Source: Glutamicibacter arilaitensis Re117 (lineage in GTDB: Bacteria > Actinomycetota > Actinomycetes > Actinomycetales > Micrococcaceae). From it: 64,000 bases of DNA. Where the stretch lies: assembly GCF_000197735.1 (NCBI RefSeq), contig NC_014550.1:1612001-1676000 (forward strand), given 5' to 3'. Below, piece after piece: positions 1 to 9,463 of this stretch; positions within the stretch are counted from its first letter, which is position 1; every line of letters starts with the position of its first letter. A model generated the notes under the pieces. It ran no database searches and was not told the DNA's origin. It worked only from the letters and a program-made list of their open reading frames with translations. The translations under genes were made by a program, and so were the position numbers.

Positions 1-1167
1 ATCTATGGCACTCGTCCCGAGGCCATCAAGGTTGCGCCGATCGTCAAGGCTTTGAAAGAAGCTGACGAGTTTGAGTGCGTAGTTGTTGTTACTGGACAAC
101 ACCGCGAAATGCTGGATCAGGTCAACGAACTCTTTGGCATTACGCCGGACTATGACTTGGACGTTATCCAGCCTCGCCAGACTCTGAACGGTCTGCTCAC
201 CAAGACCATCGCTGGGTTGGATGAGATTTTTGAGAAGGAAAAGCCGGATGCAGTCGTCGTCCAGGGCGACACCACGACCTCGACTGCTGGCGCTATTGCT
301 GCATTCTACCGTGGTATCCCAGTGGTTCACGCGGAAGCCGGACTTCGCAGCTACGACATCTTCTCTCCGTTCCCGGAGGAAGCCAACCGTAAGCTGACCA
401 GTCAGATTGCTAGCCTGCACCTTGCGCCAACTTGGTTGAGCAAGCGAAATCTCGAGCGCGAAACGTTCAAGAGCAGTGACATCGTCATCACCGGCAACTC
501 CGTGATTGATGCGCTGTTGACGGTTGTCGAAAAGAAGGTTCCTTTCTCGGACGCCAAGCTGGAAGAACTTGTTTCTTCGGGGAAGCGAATCGTTCTGGTT
601 ACGACTCACCGTCGCGAAAACCAGGGTGAACCTATGCGCGGCATCGGCCGTGCACTAGCGAAGCTGTCCAAGGCTGAGCCCGACGTTGAATTCATCTTGC
701 CGTTGCACCGCAACCCTGCTGTTCGCGAAGCCTTGCTTCCGGAGATTGACGGACTGTCGAACGTAACGCTTACCGAGCCATTGGCTTACGGCGAATTCAC
801 TCGTATCATCGATGCATCCAGCGTTGTGTTGACTGACTCCGGTGGAGTGCAGGAAGAGGCGCCAAGCCTTGGCAAGCCGGTTCTCGTGATGCGTCTGAAC
901 ACCGAGCGTCCTGAAGCTGTGACTGCTGGTACCGTACGACTGATCGGCACCGATGAGAAGCGCATTTTCGATTCGGTAACCGAGCTCTTGCATGATGAAG
1001 CTGCTTACAACGAGATGGCTAACGCTGTTAACCCTTACGGTGACGGCAAAGCCTCCGAGCGTACCGTGGCTGCAATCGCAGAATTGCTTGGTGTAGGTTC
1101 CCGCATTGAGGAATTCGACTCCAAGCTTTCGGATCCAGAAGACATGATGCGCGCAACCAGCATCTAG
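1..1167 (+). CDS. wecB: UDP-N-acetylglucosamine 2-epimerase (5' end outside window)
   Basis: Non-hydrolysing UDP-GlcNAc 2-epimerase, which interconverts UDP-GlcNAc and UDP-ManNAc in the cytoplasm for surface polysaccharide or teichoic-acid linkage-unit synthesis. The frame is open from base 1 and begins IYGTRPEAIKVAP, the usual extreme N-terminus of the family, so only a few codons are missing. Visible motifs include QGDTTTST, HAEAGLRS, the THRREN stretch and LTDSGGVQEEAPSLGKP near the C-terminus, all typical of the GT-B-like epimerase fold. About 388 residues are present, close to full family length. A strong hairpin terminator follows at once, so it ends its transcription unit. UDP-ManNAc could feed the wall polymer locus 40 kb away, but that is inference. 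Confidence 0.93.
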   Translation: MYGTRPEAIKVAPIVKALKEADEFECVVVVTGQHREMLDQVNELFGITPDYDLDVIQPRQTLNGLLTKTIAGLDEIFEKEKPDAVVVQGDTTTSTAGAIAAFYRGIPVVHAEAGLRSYDIFSPFPEEANRKLTSQIASLHLAPTWLSKRNLERETFKSSDIVITGNSVIDALLTVVEKKVPFSDAKLEELVSSGKRIVLVTTHRRENQGEPMRGIGRALAKLSKAEPDVEFILPLHRNPAVREALLPEIDGLSNVTLTEPLAYGEFTRIIDASSVVLTDSGGVQEEAPSLGKPVLVMRLNTERPEAVTAGTVRLIGTDEKRIFDSVTELLHDEAAYNEMANAVNPYGDGKASERTVAAIAELLGVGSRIEEFDSKLSDPEDMMRATSI

Positions 1168-1173
1168 TACAAA

Positions 1174-1215
1174 TTCAAAAGACCAGTTCAACGTCCGTTG
1201 AGCTGGTCTTTTGAA
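1174..1215 (+). terminator. Rho-independent terminator after wecB
   Basis: A 19-bp inverted repeat (1174-1192 with 1197-1215, one G-U pair) around a 4-base loop. The 3' arm ends in a TTTT run. It starts six bases after the wecB stop. Confidence 0.8.
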
Positions 1216-1290
1216 GTTTAACTCGCCTGGTGCCATACGCGGTACCCGCAACCAATATGGTTTGCGTCGTTTTATCAGTACGATCGAATC

Positions 1291-2298
1291 ATGATGAATC
1301 AAACAGCAATATTTATTGACGCCGGATTTCTACTCTCACTAGGCGGTCATCGTGCAGCCGGAACAACCTTACGCTCAGCATTTACAACACATTATGAGTC
1401 GCTGGTGCGTGGAATCGTGCAGACAGTCAAGAAAAATACTGGTCTGAATAATCTTCGTGTTTATTGGTACGACGCTTCGAAAGATGGCCTATTTACTGAG
1501 CAGCATAAGCGTATTGGCCTGATACCTGGTGTTAAGGTCCGTTTAGGCCGTATCTCCTACAACGGTGAGCAAAAAGGAGTTGATCTTAGACTGGCCTTGG
1601 ACCTGGTAGGAGTAGCCCGCAACAGGTCGGCTTCAATTGCCTACCTGGTTTCAGGTGATGACGATCTAGCTGAGGCCGTTGAAGAAGCACAAGACTTAGG
1701 GATGAAAGTAGTGCTTCTAGGCGTGGCTAAATCCGATAGTCGTCTTGGTGTTGCTTCAGTTGCCGAACATCTGGCTTTGACTGCTGACTACATTGAGACT
1801 ATTTCTGATCAGCTGCTGGATAGTGCGTTTACCAAGGTCCTCGAATGGGATAAGAACCATTCGGCGAAAACTTCCTTGATCGCTAATGCTTCTACGGCGG
1901 ATCAATTAAAGCCAACGGGTAAGCCGTTGGTTCCCACGCCTGCTGTCATGGCGCAGAAGCCTGTTAGTAAACCAATTCCAGACCGTGAATCAGAGCCGTC
2001 AGTTGTATATTCCAGCGGTGGCGAAGGTTCGGGCTACCAAGGTTCGGCTGCCTATGAACAAAAAGAGCTGAAAGTTGCTGAAGAAATTGGTGCAAAGGTA
2101 GCTGAATCCTGGCTTGCCTTCACTACTCAGTCAGATGTTCTTGATTTGGTAGCTGATAAACCACAACTGCCGCCTGAAATCGACAGGACTCTGCTTAAGG
2201 ATTGCGCGCAAGTATTAGGGGAGTGGAAAACTGATCAGCAGACCATCCGCCGTACGCTTCGCGGTGCGTTCTGGGAGTATCTGGACCGGATCATGTGA
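1291..2298 (+). CDS. NYN-domain (LabA/DUF88-like) protein
   Basis: 335-residue protein with an N-terminal NYN domain (about residues 1-165), a PIN-like fold found in predicted RNases. Visible family features are IFIDAGFLL with an acidic residue at the first strand, an acidic VDLRLALD segment and VSGDDDLAEAVEEAQDLG before a hydrophobic strand. The C-terminal 90 residues after a low-complexity linker (about 200-245) look helical and may be a separate binding module. The first of two adjacent ATGs was chosen because a TACGAT -10 box (1279-1284) lies six bases upstream, suggesting a leaderless transcript; there is no clear Shine-Dalgarno. It stands alone between wecB and metG. The specific substrate is unknown. 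Confidence 0.75.
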   Translation: MMNQTAIFIDAGFLLSLGGHRAAGTTLRSAFTTHYESLVRGIVQTVKKNTGLNNLRVYWYDASKDGLFTEQHKRIGLIPGVKVRLGRISYNGEQKGVDLRLALDLVGVARNRSASIAYLVSGDDDLAEAVEEAQDLGMKVVLLGVAKSDSRLGVASVAEHLALTADYIETISDQLLDSAFTKVLEWDKNHSAKTSLIANASTADQLKPTGKPLVPTPAVMAQKPVSKPIPDRESEPSVVYSSGGEGSGYQGSAAYEQKELKVAEEIGAKVAESWLAFTTQSDVLDLVADKPQLPPEIDRTLLKDCAQVLGEWKTDQQTIRRTLRGAFWEYLDRIM

Positions 2299-2355
2299 CG
2301 AGTCAGTAGCATCCATAAATCCGCTATCAGACGCAAGCTAAGGTAAATTTAACTC

Positions 2356-3906
2356 GTGACTTCTCAGCAGAAACCTTTTTACATCACCACGGCCATTTCC
2401 TACCCGAACGGCACTCCGCATATCGGGCACGCCTATGAGGTAGTGGCCACCGACGTTATGGCTCGTTTCAAGCGCCTCGACGGTTATGACGTATTCTTCA
2501 TGACCGGTACCGATGAGCATGGGCAGAAGATGATGCAGACGGCTGAAAAGCTCGAGATCACTCCAGCCCAGCTAGCGCAGCGCAACTCGGATGCGTTCCA
2601 GAGCATGAACGACGAGCTGGGCACCAGCTATGACCGGTTCATCCGCACTACCGATGCAGACCACCACGCAGCCGCCCAAGAGCTCTGGCGCCGCATGGAG
2701 GCCAACGATGACATCTATCTTGATAAGTACGCTGGCTGGTACTCCGTACGTGATGAAGCATTCTACACCGAGGAACAAACCGAAGTTCGTGAAGATGGCA
2801 TCCGCTATGCCGCTGAAACCGATACCGAGGTTACTTGGACTGAAGAAGAGTCTTACTTCTTCCGGCTGTCGAAGTACCAGGACAAGTTGCTGGATTACTA
2901 CCGGGACAACCCTGAATTCGGTGCACCACGTTCGCGCTTCAACGAAGTAGTTCGGTTTGTGGAAAGTGGATTGACGGACCTTTCCATCTCCCGTACGACC
3001 TTCGACTGGGGAATCCCAGTTCCTGGCAATGAAAAGCACGTCATGTACGTGTGGGTAGATGCCTTGACCAATTACCTGACTGGTGTTGGTTTCCCGGATG
3101 TTGACTCTGCTTCCTTCAAGAAGTACTGGCCGGCCGACGTTCATGTCATTGGTAAAGATATTTCGCGTTTCCACGCAATTTACTGGCCTGCGTTCCTCAT
3201 GTCCGCGAAGCTGCCTTTGCCCAAGCGCGTCATGATCCACGGTTTCCTGCATAACAACGGCGTGAAGATGTCCAAGTCACTTGGCAACACGGTGTCGCCT
3301 GACGATTTCGTAAACCGTTATGGTTTGGACCAGGTGCGTTACTTCTTCCTTCGCGAAGTGCCTTTCGGTGCAGATGGAAACTACAACCATGAAACCATTG
3401 TTGCCCGTATTAACGGCGACCTGGCCAATAACTTCGGTAACCTTGCTCAGCGTTCGTTGTCGATGGTTGCCAAGAACTGCGGGGGAGTAGTTCCGACCCC
3501 CGCCGAATTGTCGGAGGCCGACAACGCGATCTTGGATGCCGCTGGCCAGCTGCTGGAGATCAACCGTGAGGCATACTCGCGTCAGGAATTCAGCAAGGCA
3601 CTAGAAGCTGTGTGGCATGTTCTGGGCGACACGAATGCCTATTTCGCTGAGCAGGAACCATGGAAGCTGAAGAAGACCGACCCAGAGCGTATGGCTACGG
3701 TCTTGTATGTGACCATTGAAATTGTCCGCAAGGTAGCGTTGCTGCTTCAGCCTGTATTGCCGCAGGCAATGACGTCCATGCTCAACGCATTGGCCGTCGG
3801 TGAAGGTTCGGCACGCAACTTTGAATCCTTCGACAGCGCACTTGTTCCGGGAACGGAGCTACCTGTTCCTTCGCCGGTGTTCCCACGCTACGAAGAAGAG
3901 AAGTAA
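2356..3906 (+). CDS. metG: Methionyl-tRNA synthetase
   Basis: Charges tRNA-Met with methionine in the cytosol. Class I synthetase signatures are clear: HIGH at residues 22-25 (in TPHIGHAY) and KMSKS at 304-308 (VKMSKSLGN), followed by an anticodon-binding helical domain. At 516 residues it is the short form without the C-terminal dimerisation/tRNA-binding extension seen in Escherichia coli MetG. The GTG start is preceded by TAAATT (2344-2349) six bases upstream and no Shine-Dalgarno, so it may be leaderless. A strong terminator follows, with the two-component system convergent beyond it. Confidence 0.97.
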   Translation: MTSQQKPFYITTAISYPNGTPHIGHAYEVVATDVMARFKRLDGYDVFFMTGTDEHGQKMMQTAEKLEITPAQLAQRNSDAFQSMNDELGTSYDRFIRTTDADHHAAAQELWRRMEANDDIYLDKYAGWYSVRDEAFYTEEQTEVREDGIRYAAETDTEVTWTEEESYFFRLSKYQDKLLDYYRDNPEFGAPRSRFNEVVRFVESGLTDLSISRTTFDWGIPVPGNEKHVMYVWVDALTNYLTGVGFPDVDSASFKKYWPADVHVIGKDISRFHAIYWPAFLMSAKLPLPKRVMIHGFLHNNGVKMSKSLGNTVSPDDFVNRYGLDQVRYFFLREVPFGADGNYNHETIVARINGDLANNFGNLAQRSLSMVAKNCGGVVPTPAELSEADNAILDAAGQLLEINREAYSRQEFSKALEAVWHVLGDTNAYFAEQEPWKLKKTDPERMATVLYVTIEIVRKVALLLQPVLPQAMTSMLNALAVGEGSARNFESFDSALVPGTELPVPSPVFPRYEEEK

Positions 3907-3921
3907 AGTCTTCCTTTACAG

Positions 3922-3969
3922 ATGAGGTGTCCTGCTCGATTTAATATCGAGCAGGACACCTCATTTTTT
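3922..3969 (+). terminator. Rho-independent terminator after metG
   Basis: Perfect 19-bp stem (3922-3940 with 3946-3964), 5-base loop, then a run of T. It separates metG from the convergent response-regulator gene and may work for both, although the T-run is only on the metG side. Confidence 0.88.
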
Positions 3970-3975
3970 ATCTGG

Positions 3976-4668
3976 CTAGGCAGTGACTACTCCAGTTTGA
4001 TACGCAATAACTACCGCTTGGACCCGGTCGCGAGCTTCTAATTTTGCCAGAATGTGTCCCACATGGGTTTTAACGGTAGCTTCTGACAAGAACAGTTTTT
4101 CCGCGATTTCCGGGTTGGATAAGCCTACCGCGATCAAGCCGAAGACTTCCCGCTCACGGGGAGTCAGGGATTCGACGGCAGCAATTAGATGTTCGTCGTG
4201 CTGCGCTGCATTCTTCTTGAGCATTGGTGTCATATGATCCAGCAATCGCCGAGTTGTCGAAGGAGCGATGACTGCATCTCCACGGTTGACGGTACGCACG
4301 GACTCCAATAGTTCTTCTGGGGGAGCATCCTTAAGCAGGAAGCCACTAGCTCCGGCTTGTATGGCCCTCAGTGCGTATTCATCCATGTCGAAAGTTGTTA
4401 GCACGATGATCTTAGGGCCATCGGCGGCTTTCTTCTCAGGATCCAGTAGGCGTTCAGTAGCTTCAATCCCATCCATTTCCGGCATGCGAACGTCCATCAG
4501 GATGACGTCTGCCTGGGACATCAACGGTGCTGCCAAGGCATCACGCCCATTGCCGGCTTCAACGATGACTTCCATGTCATCTTGTGAATTGATGAGCATT
4601 CTGAAGCCACTGCGAACTAATAGTTGATCATCAACCAGAGCGACTTTGATGGTTTCGGTGTTAGGCAT
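3976..4668 (-). CDS. NarL/LuxR-family response regulator
   Basis: 230-residue two-component response regulator. The N-terminal receiver domain (about 7-125) has the acidic pair in LVDDQ, the phosphoacceptor Asp59 in VILMDVRMPEMDG and the conserved Lys in LLKDAPPEEL. The C-terminal LuxR-type helix-turn-helix (about 165-225) reads LTPREREVFGLIAVGLSNPEIA, with SEATVKTHVGHILAKL as recognition region. It lies six bases downstream of its partner sensor kinase on the same strand, so they form a two-gene operon. Targets and signal are not visible; systems of this class in actinobacteria often respond to envelope stress, but nothing here specifies that. Confidence 0.93.
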   Translation of the reverse strand: MPNTETIKVALVDDQLLVRSGFRMLINSQDDMEVIVEAGNGRDALAAPLMSQADVILMDVRMPEMDGIEATERLLDPEKKAADGPKIIVLTTFDMDEYALRAIQAGASGFLLKDAPPEELLESVRTVNRGDAVIAPSTTRRLLDHMTPMLKKNAAQHDEHLIAAVESLTPREREVFGLIAVGLSNPEIAEKLFLSEATVKTHVGHILAKLEARDRVQAVVIAYQTGVVTA

Positions 4669-4674
4669 TGTGTA

Positions 4675-6027
4675 TTAGTCCTCGGAGTAAGGTATTGAGA
4701 CTGAAACGGCGAATCCGCCACCGGACTGGGGGAGCGCACTGCAACTACCCTCATATAAAGCTACTCGTTCTCGCATTCCCAGCAGGCCCTGGCCGGCGCC
4801 TTCAATGACAACGGAACCGGCACCGCGGCCATCATCGATGACACTTAGATTCAAGCCGCGAGATGTCCATTCAAGCTGTACTTGCGCTTTAGCCTCTGGC
4901 CCAGCGTGTTTGATGACATTCGTCAGCGACTCTTGGACACAGCGATAAATCGTGAGTTCTGCGCCCGCGGGCAGTTCTTTGCGTGGGGTACCTGTGATCT
5001 CGAACTGTACGTTCAATCCGGAGACCATGGCACTTTCTACTAGTTCAGAGACATTCGCCAGTGACGGAAGCGGCCGGTTGTCCAATTCCTCATCCTTGCG
5101 CAGTACACCGAGCAATCTGCGCATTTCCTTCAGCGATGCGCGGCCGGTATCTGAGACAGTCTTCAACGTCTCAATGGCAATCTGGGGATCCTTGGCAGCC
5201 GCATAACGTGCCCCATTGGCTTGCGTGATAATCACCGAAAGCGAGTGTGCCACGATGTCATGCATTTCGCGCGCAATATGATTTCTTTCGTCGGAAGCGG
5301 CCAAAGCTCGCTCGATAAGGCGTTCCTTTTCAAGCCGTTCGGCATGTTCTCTCAGGGACTTCATTGCCAGCCTCCGCGTGCGCGCTAGATCTCCAAAAGT
5401 CCATGAGAGGGTGACGACTAGTGCAAGTCCTACGAAGGAGATCATCATGTCGAAGGTGAAAATTGACTGTGGGTATGGGGAATTGCCTGCTGCCGAGAAC
5501 ATGCTGAACGTCGCCAATAAAGCTCCGAACAAACCCAGCCCCAAGGTGAAGAACGATTGCCATCGTTTTCCATAGACCGCCATGGTGTAAACCATGATCG
5601 GTACGGAGACTTGCGAGAACAAGATCAGTCCGTCAAAGCCGAGCTGCAGCAGATGCCCCAAGGCAACCACCAAAGTGACAGCCCAAGGATATCGACGACG
5701 CGCCATTAGCGGGGCGGACTGCACCAGGGAGAGCGTCAAGATGGACAAGACTGCCGGCGTCGACATCGAAGAAGCAAGGCCGAGAGCCGCTGGAATGCAA
5801 AACAGCGTGTATAGAAGTCCAGCGATGAAATCTACGCGTCCGGGATTCTCGCGGATCCAACCGTCAATTCGACGGTGGGGATTGGCAAAGATCAAGTGCT
5901 CCTGCAATTCGACGTGTCGGTACTTATGGATCCATATTGCAATGCAAAGAATCTGTTGATCTAAGGCTATAGGCATCAGTGAGGGTTTTGCCTCATGCCC
6001 AGGGTGGAAATAGTCGCCAGAAAACAT
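4675..6027 (-). CDS. Sensor histidine kinase (HisKA_3 type)
   Basis: Membrane sensor kinase that should phosphorylate the adjacent response regulator. Hydrophobic segments between about residues 66 and 212 suggest four or five transmembrane helices. A coiled-coil-like linker follows, then the HisKA_3 dimerisation domain with phosphoacceptor His256 in NHIAREMHDIVAHSLSV and a C-terminal HATPase_c domain with DDGRGAG and GQGLLGMRERV. The start is uncertain: from 6027 the protein has about 54 residues before the DGWIRENPGRVDF segment where family members often begin; an ATG at 5976 or a TTG near residue 45 are alternatives. From 6027 it starts only five bases from the leucine operator upstream of leuB. 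Confidence 0.88.
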   Translation of the reverse strand: MFSGDYFHPGHEAKPSLMPIALDQQILCIAIWIHKYRHVELQEHLIFANPHRRIDGWIRENPGRVDFIAGLLYTLFCIPAALGLASSMSTPAVLSILTLSLVQSAPLMARRRYPWAVTLVVALGHLLQLGFDGLILFSQVSVPIMVYTMAVYGKRWQSFFTLGLGLFGALLATFSMFSAAGNSPYPQSIFTFDMMISFVGLALVVTLSWTFGDLARTRRLAMKSLREHAERLEKERLIERALAASDERNHIAREMHDIVAHSLSVIITQANGARYAAAKDPQIAIETLKTVSDTGRASLKEMRRLLGVLRKDEELDNRPLPSLANVSELVESAMVSGLNVQFEITGTPRKELPAGAELTIYRCVQESLTNVIKHAGPEAKAQVQLEWTSRGLNLSVIDDGRGAGSVVIEGAGQGLLGMRERVALYEGSCSALPQSGGGFAVSVSIPYSED

Positions 6028-6031
6028 CTTT

Positions 6032-6082
6032 ATCTCATAATTTGAGATGAACTCTCAAATGGCGGACGCAACTCGATAGAAT
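6032..6082 (+). promoter_or_regulatory. LtbR-type operator and leuB promoter
   Basis: ATCTCA-N5-TGAGAT (6032-6048) is a perfect 6+6 palindrome, followed five bases later by a third TCTCA half-site (6053-6057). The three half-sites begin at 6033, 6043 and 6053, exactly 10 bp apart on one face of the helix. A TAGAAT -10 box lies at 6077-6082, seven bases before the leuB ATG, so the mRNA is probably leaderless. The third half-site overlaps the expected -35 position, where no good -35 hexamer is seen. Nearly the same sequence lies between ltbR and leuC (23268-23284). Confidence 0.75.
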
Positions 6083-6089
6083 CTGTGGC

Positions 6090-7148
6090 ATGGGAAATTT
6101 AATTGATATTGCGGTCATTCCGGGTGACGGTATTGGCCCAGAAGTTGTTGCCGAAGCAGTTAAGGTTCTGAACTTTGTCACCAATGGTGGCAAGAATGAA
6201 ATCAAGCTGACCAACTACAAGCTTGGTGCCGAGCACTGGCTGGAGACTGGGGAAACGCTTCCGGAAGAGACGCTGGAAGCCATCAAGAAGCATGATGCAA
6301 TTCTCTTTGGTGCGGTGGGTGCTGCCCCAGGGGATACCAGGATTCCATCTGGGATTATCGAACGCGAAATGCTCTTGAAGCTCCGCTTCTCGCTGGATCA
6401 TTTCGTGAATCTGCGTCCAGCGAAGCTTTACCCAGGAATCGAGAGCCCGCTGGCCAACCCAGGCGAAATTGACTTCGTCGTGGTTCGCGAAGGAACTGAA
6501 GGCCCATACGTAGGCAATGGCGGTTCGGTTCGCACCGGTACGGCACATGAAATCGCGACCGAAGTCTCGGTAAATACTGCCTATGGTGTTGAACGCGTTG
6601 TCCGCGATGCGTTCCGCCGCGCCTCAGAGCGCGAACGCAAGCACGTCACGCTGGTGCACAAGCACAATGTCTTGGTGTACGCAGGACATCTGTGGAAGCG
6701 TACCGTCGAAATGGTTGCGCAAGAATTCCCTGAGGTTGCCCACGACTACTTGCACGTAGATGCAGCGACCATCTTCCTCACCACGGATCCTTCGCGCTTC
6801 GACGTGATTGTGACCGACAACCTCTTCGGTGACATCCTCACCGATCAGGCTGGAGCCATCACCGGTGGCATCGGTCTGGCGGCCAGCGGGAATATCAACA
6901 TGGACCGCACCTACCCGTCGATGTTTGAGCCGGTTCATGGTTCTGCGCCAGATATTGCAGGCCAGCAGAAAGCGGATCCAACGGCGGCAATCCTGTCAGT
7001 GGCCTTGATGCTTGAACATCTTGGACTGACGGAAGAAGCTCGTACAGTTGAGCAAGCTGTTGAAAAGGAGATCACTTCGCGTCAGGAATTGACCGATAAT
7101 CGCACCACAAGTGAAATTGGCGATGCAATTGTCGCGTTACTGGCATAA
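6090..7148 (+). CDS. leuB: 3-isopropylmalate dehydrogenase
   Basis: 352-residue NAD-dependent decarboxylating dehydrogenase of leucine biosynthesis; converts 3-isopropylmalate to 2-oxoisocaproate. The N-terminus [17 protein letters not shown] and the metal/substrate region [20 protein letters not shown] are diagnostic of the isocitrate/isopropylmalate dehydrogenase family. The [13 protein letters not shown] motif near the C-terminus gives NAD preference. The short 352-residue form is usual in actinobacteria. It is followed by ilvE, the last step of branched-chain amino acid synthesis. Control by LtbR is suggested by the operator upstream, shared with the distant leuCD genes. Confidence 0.96.
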   Translation: MGNLIDIAVIPGDGIGPEVVAEAVKVLNFVTNGGKNEIKLTNYKLGAEHWLETGETLPEETLEAIKKHDAILFGAVGAAPGDTRIPSGIIEREMLLKLRFSLDHFVNLRPAKLYPGIESPLANPGEIDFVVVREGTEGPYVGNGGSVRTGTAHEIATEVSVNTAYGVERVVRDAFRRASERERKHVTLVHKHNVLVYAGHLWKRTVEMVAQEFPEVAHDYLHVDAATIFLTTDPSRFDVIVTDNLFGDILTDQAGAITGGIGLAASGNINMDRTYPSMFEPVHGSAPDIAGQQKADPTAAILSVALMLEHLGLTEEARTVEQAVEKEITSRQELTDNRTTSEIGDAIVALLA

Positions 7149-7164
7149 GCTGAAAGTGACGTTT

Positions 7165-7183
7165 CTGGTTAGCCACTAACCAG
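7165..7183 (+). terminator. Small hairpin after leuB
   Basis: Perfect 8-bp stem (7165-7172 with 7176-7183) and 3-base loop between leuB and ilvE. There is no T-run after it, so it may be a weak terminator or a processing/attenuation hairpin. The rest of the 114-bp gap shows no other clear signal. Confidence 0.35.
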
Positions 7184-7262
7184 CAGCAAATCCACGAACG
7201 GGTGTTCCGCATAGGCGTGGAGCATCCGTTCTCTGTTTATTGAACTAGGAAGTCCAAGGTAG

Positions 7263-8357
7263 ATGGAATTCACCGAAAATCTCTCAACGAATCGCAAGAG
7301 CGAGCAGGAGCGCGCCGAAATCTTGGCTAACCCTGGGTTTGGAGACTTCTTCACTGATCACACCGCAGTCATTGACTGGTCGGCAGACGCTAGCGGACGC
7401 AACGGTGAATGGCATGACGCTCGTATTGAGCCATACGGCCCTATCGCCATGGACCCAGCTGCCTCTGTACTGCACTACGGCCAGGAAATTTTTGAAGGCC
7501 TCAAGGCTTACCGTCACGCCGATGGTTCAGTTTGGACATTCCGCCCGCATGCCAATGCTGCGCGCTTGAACAAGTCGGCACAGCGTCTAGCTCTCCCGCA
7601 GCTTGATGAAGAAGTCTTCGTCGACTCGCTGCGCAAGGTCGTCGCAACGGACATTGAGTGGGTTCCCTCCGGTGACGGCGAAGCCTTGTACCTGCGCCCA
7701 TTCATGATTGCTACCGAAGCATTCCTGGGGGTGCGTGCAGCTCGCGAGGTCTCCTTCCGCGTCATCGCTTCACCTGCCGGCAATTACTTTGGTGGCGAGC
7801 TCAAGCCGGTTGCCATCTGGGTATCGCAGAACTACGCCCGTGCAGGCCGTGGCGGCACTGGTTCGGCTAAGTGCGGCGGCAACTACGCTGCGTCGCTGGT
7901 AGCCCAGCTGGAAGCCGAGGAAAACGGATGCAAGCAGGTCCTGTTCCTCGACTCGTTCAATGAGAATGCAGTTGAAGAGCTCGGTGGCATGAATGTCTTC
8001 TTCGTCACCAAGGACCACAAGCTGATTACCCCAGCATTGACCGGAACCATCCTCGAAGGCGTCACCCGTTCATCGGTTATCCAGCTTGCCAAGGATCGTG
8101 GCATGGTCGTTGAAGAGCGAAAGATCACCCTTGATGAGTGGCGTGAAGGCATCGCCTCAGGCGAGATTGCTGAAGTTTTCGCATGCGGCACCGCTGCGGT
8201 AATCACTCCAATCGGTCTGCTGAAGAACGGCGACGAACTCATCGGAGACGAGAACGCTGCAGCTGGTGAAGTGACGATGTCCATTCGTGAAGAACTTCTG
8301 GGAATTCAGCTCGGAACCGTTGAAGACCGTCATGGTTGGTTGGAGCGTTTGGCATAG
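7263..8357 (+). CDS. ilvE: Branched-chain amino acid aminotransferase
   Basis: 364-residue PLP-dependent class IV aminotransferase that makes leucine, isoleucine and valine from their 2-oxo acids with glutamate. Family motifs: LHYGQEIFEGLKAYRHADGS, LYLRPFMIATE, KCGGNYAASL (with the region around the PLP lysine), DSFNENAVEELGGMNVFFV and the phosphate-binding GTILEGVTRSSVIQLA. AGGAAG/AAGG sequences precede the ATG. Adjacent to leuB, so the last steps of leucine synthesis are clustered. A long perfect hairpin follows. Confidence 0.96.
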   Translation: MEFTENLSTNRKSEQERAEILANPGFGDFFTDHTAVIDWSADASGRNGEWHDARIEPYGPIAMDPAASVLHYGQEIFEGLKAYRHADGSVWTFRPHANAARLNKSAQRLALPQLDEEVFVDSLRKVVATDIEWVPSGDGEALYLRPFMIATEAFLGVRAAREVSFRVIASPAGNYFGGELKPVAIWVSQNYARAGRGGTGSAKCGGNYAASLVAQLEAEENGCKQVLFLDSFNENAVEELGGMNVFFVTKDHKLITPALTGTILEGVTRSSVIQLAKDRGMVVEERKITLDEWREGIASGEIAEVFACGTAAVITPIGLLKNGDELIGDENAAAGEVTMSIREELLGIQLGTVEDRHGWLERLA

Positions 8358-8374
8358 AAACTTCTTAAACCACT

Positions 8375-8413
8375 ACGATAGTCTCAAGACACTAGTCTTG
8401 AGACTATCGTTTA
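8375..8413 (+). terminator. Terminator after ilvE
   Basis: Perfect 16-bp stem (8375-8390 with 8395-8410) and 4-base loop between ilvE and galE. Only a short TTTA-like tail follows, so efficiency is uncertain; the arms include TCTCA/TGAGA but without the 5-bp spacing of the LtbR sites. Confidence 0.65.
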
Positions 8414-8431
8414 TCCCAAGTAAGGATCAGA

Positions 8432-9463
8432 ATGCACGTTCTAGTTACGGGTGGCGCTGGCTATATTGGCTCCCATACAGTTCTCCTTCTGCTGAATGAA
8501 GGGCACACCGTTTCGGTATTGGACAACTTTAGTAATTCGTCTCCAGAGTCGCTACGAAGAGTGCAGAATCTTACTGGAAGAGAAGTTGCGGTTTATGAGA
8601 TGGATTTACTCGATCGTGAACCATTGATGCAACTGGTGAGCCAGCTCAGCCCGGATGCTGTGGTTCATTTTGCCGGTCTCAAGGCAGTCGGAGAATCCGT
8701 TTCAAAACCGTTGCAGTACTATCGAAATAATGTCGTTGGAACGTTAAATTTACTTGATGCTATGTCCGCGACTGGATGCACGAGTCTTGTATTTAGCTCG
8801 TCAGCTACGGTCTACGGTGAGTCCACTGAACTGCCGTTGGTCGAGACCACCGCGCGAAGTGCCACCAACCCTTACGGTCGTACAAAGCTCCACATTGAAG
8901 AGATGCTCGAGGAACTTGCCGCATCAGATCCCCAATGGTCGATTGCCACTCTTCGATACTTCAATCCAGTTGGGGCTCACGAATCGGGACAGATCGGTGA
9001 GGATCCTCAAGGGATACCCAACAATTTGATGCCCTTCGTTGCCCAAGTAGCCATTGGTAAGCGCGATAAAGTGAACGTCTTCGGAGCCGACTATGCAACC
9101 GCAGACGGAACTGGTGTTAGGGACTATATACATGTAATGGACCTCGCCGCAGGTCATCTCGCTGCCCTGGATTACATGAGTAAACATAACGGTGTAGGTG
9201 CGTGGAACCTGGGTACTGGGCAAGGCACATCCGTTCTAGAAGTTGTACAAGCTTTTTCGCGAGTCTCGAAGCGCGATGTTCCTTACACCATCGTTGCCCG
9301 TCGTTCTGGTGACGTTGCGGAAAGCTATGCCCATCCTGAAAAGGCCATGCTCGAATTGGGTTGGAAAGCTGAACGCGGCCTAGAACAAATGGTGGAAGAT
9401 ATGTGGCGCTGGCAGGAACAAAATCCAGATGGTTACATTCGGGCCACTAGTGATAAAGATTAA
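8432..9463 (+). CDS. galE: UDP-glucose 4-epimerase
   Basis: 343-residue NAD-dependent extended short-chain dehydrogenase/reductase that interconverts UDP-glucose and UDP-galactose. The Rossmann motif GGAGYIG is at residues 7-13 and the catalytic pair is Tyr148/Lys152 in [14 protein letters not shown], with SSSATVYG supplying the Ser/Thr. Later GalE-type signatures are [18 protein letters not shown] and [14 protein letters not shown] good Shine-Dalgarno (AAGTAAGGA) precedes the ATG. It supplies sugar nucleotides for surface polymers; galU lies 30 kb downstream. Confidence 0.96.
   Translation: MHVLVTGGAGYIGSHTVLLLLNEGHTVSVLDNFSNSSPESLRRVQNLTGREVAVYEMDLLDREPLMQLVSQLSPDAVVHFAGLKAVGESVSKPLQYYRNNVVGTLNLLDAMSATGCTSLVFSSSATVYGESTELPLVETTARSATNPYGRTKLHIEEMLEELAASDPQWSIATLRYFNPVGAHESGQIGEDPQGIPNNLMPFVAQVAIGKRDKVNVFGADYATADGTGVRDYIHVMDLAAGHLAALDYMSKHNGVGAWNLGTGQGTSVLEVVQAFSRVSKRDVPYTIVARRSGDVAESYAHPEKAMLELGWKAERGLEQMVEDMWRWQEQNPDGYIRATSDKD

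Noticed and set aside
2299..2355. Riboswitch or T-box leader upstream of metG
   Set aside because: Only 57 bases separate the genes and no T-box, S-box or long hairpin is present; a leaderless promoter fits better.
6053..6060. Inverted repeat ATTTGAGA/TCTCAAAT (6040-6060) as the main leuB operator
   Set aside because: The shared element with ltbR/leuC is the preceding TCTCA-N5-TGAGA pair; the second repeat is read as an additional half-site rather than a separate operator.
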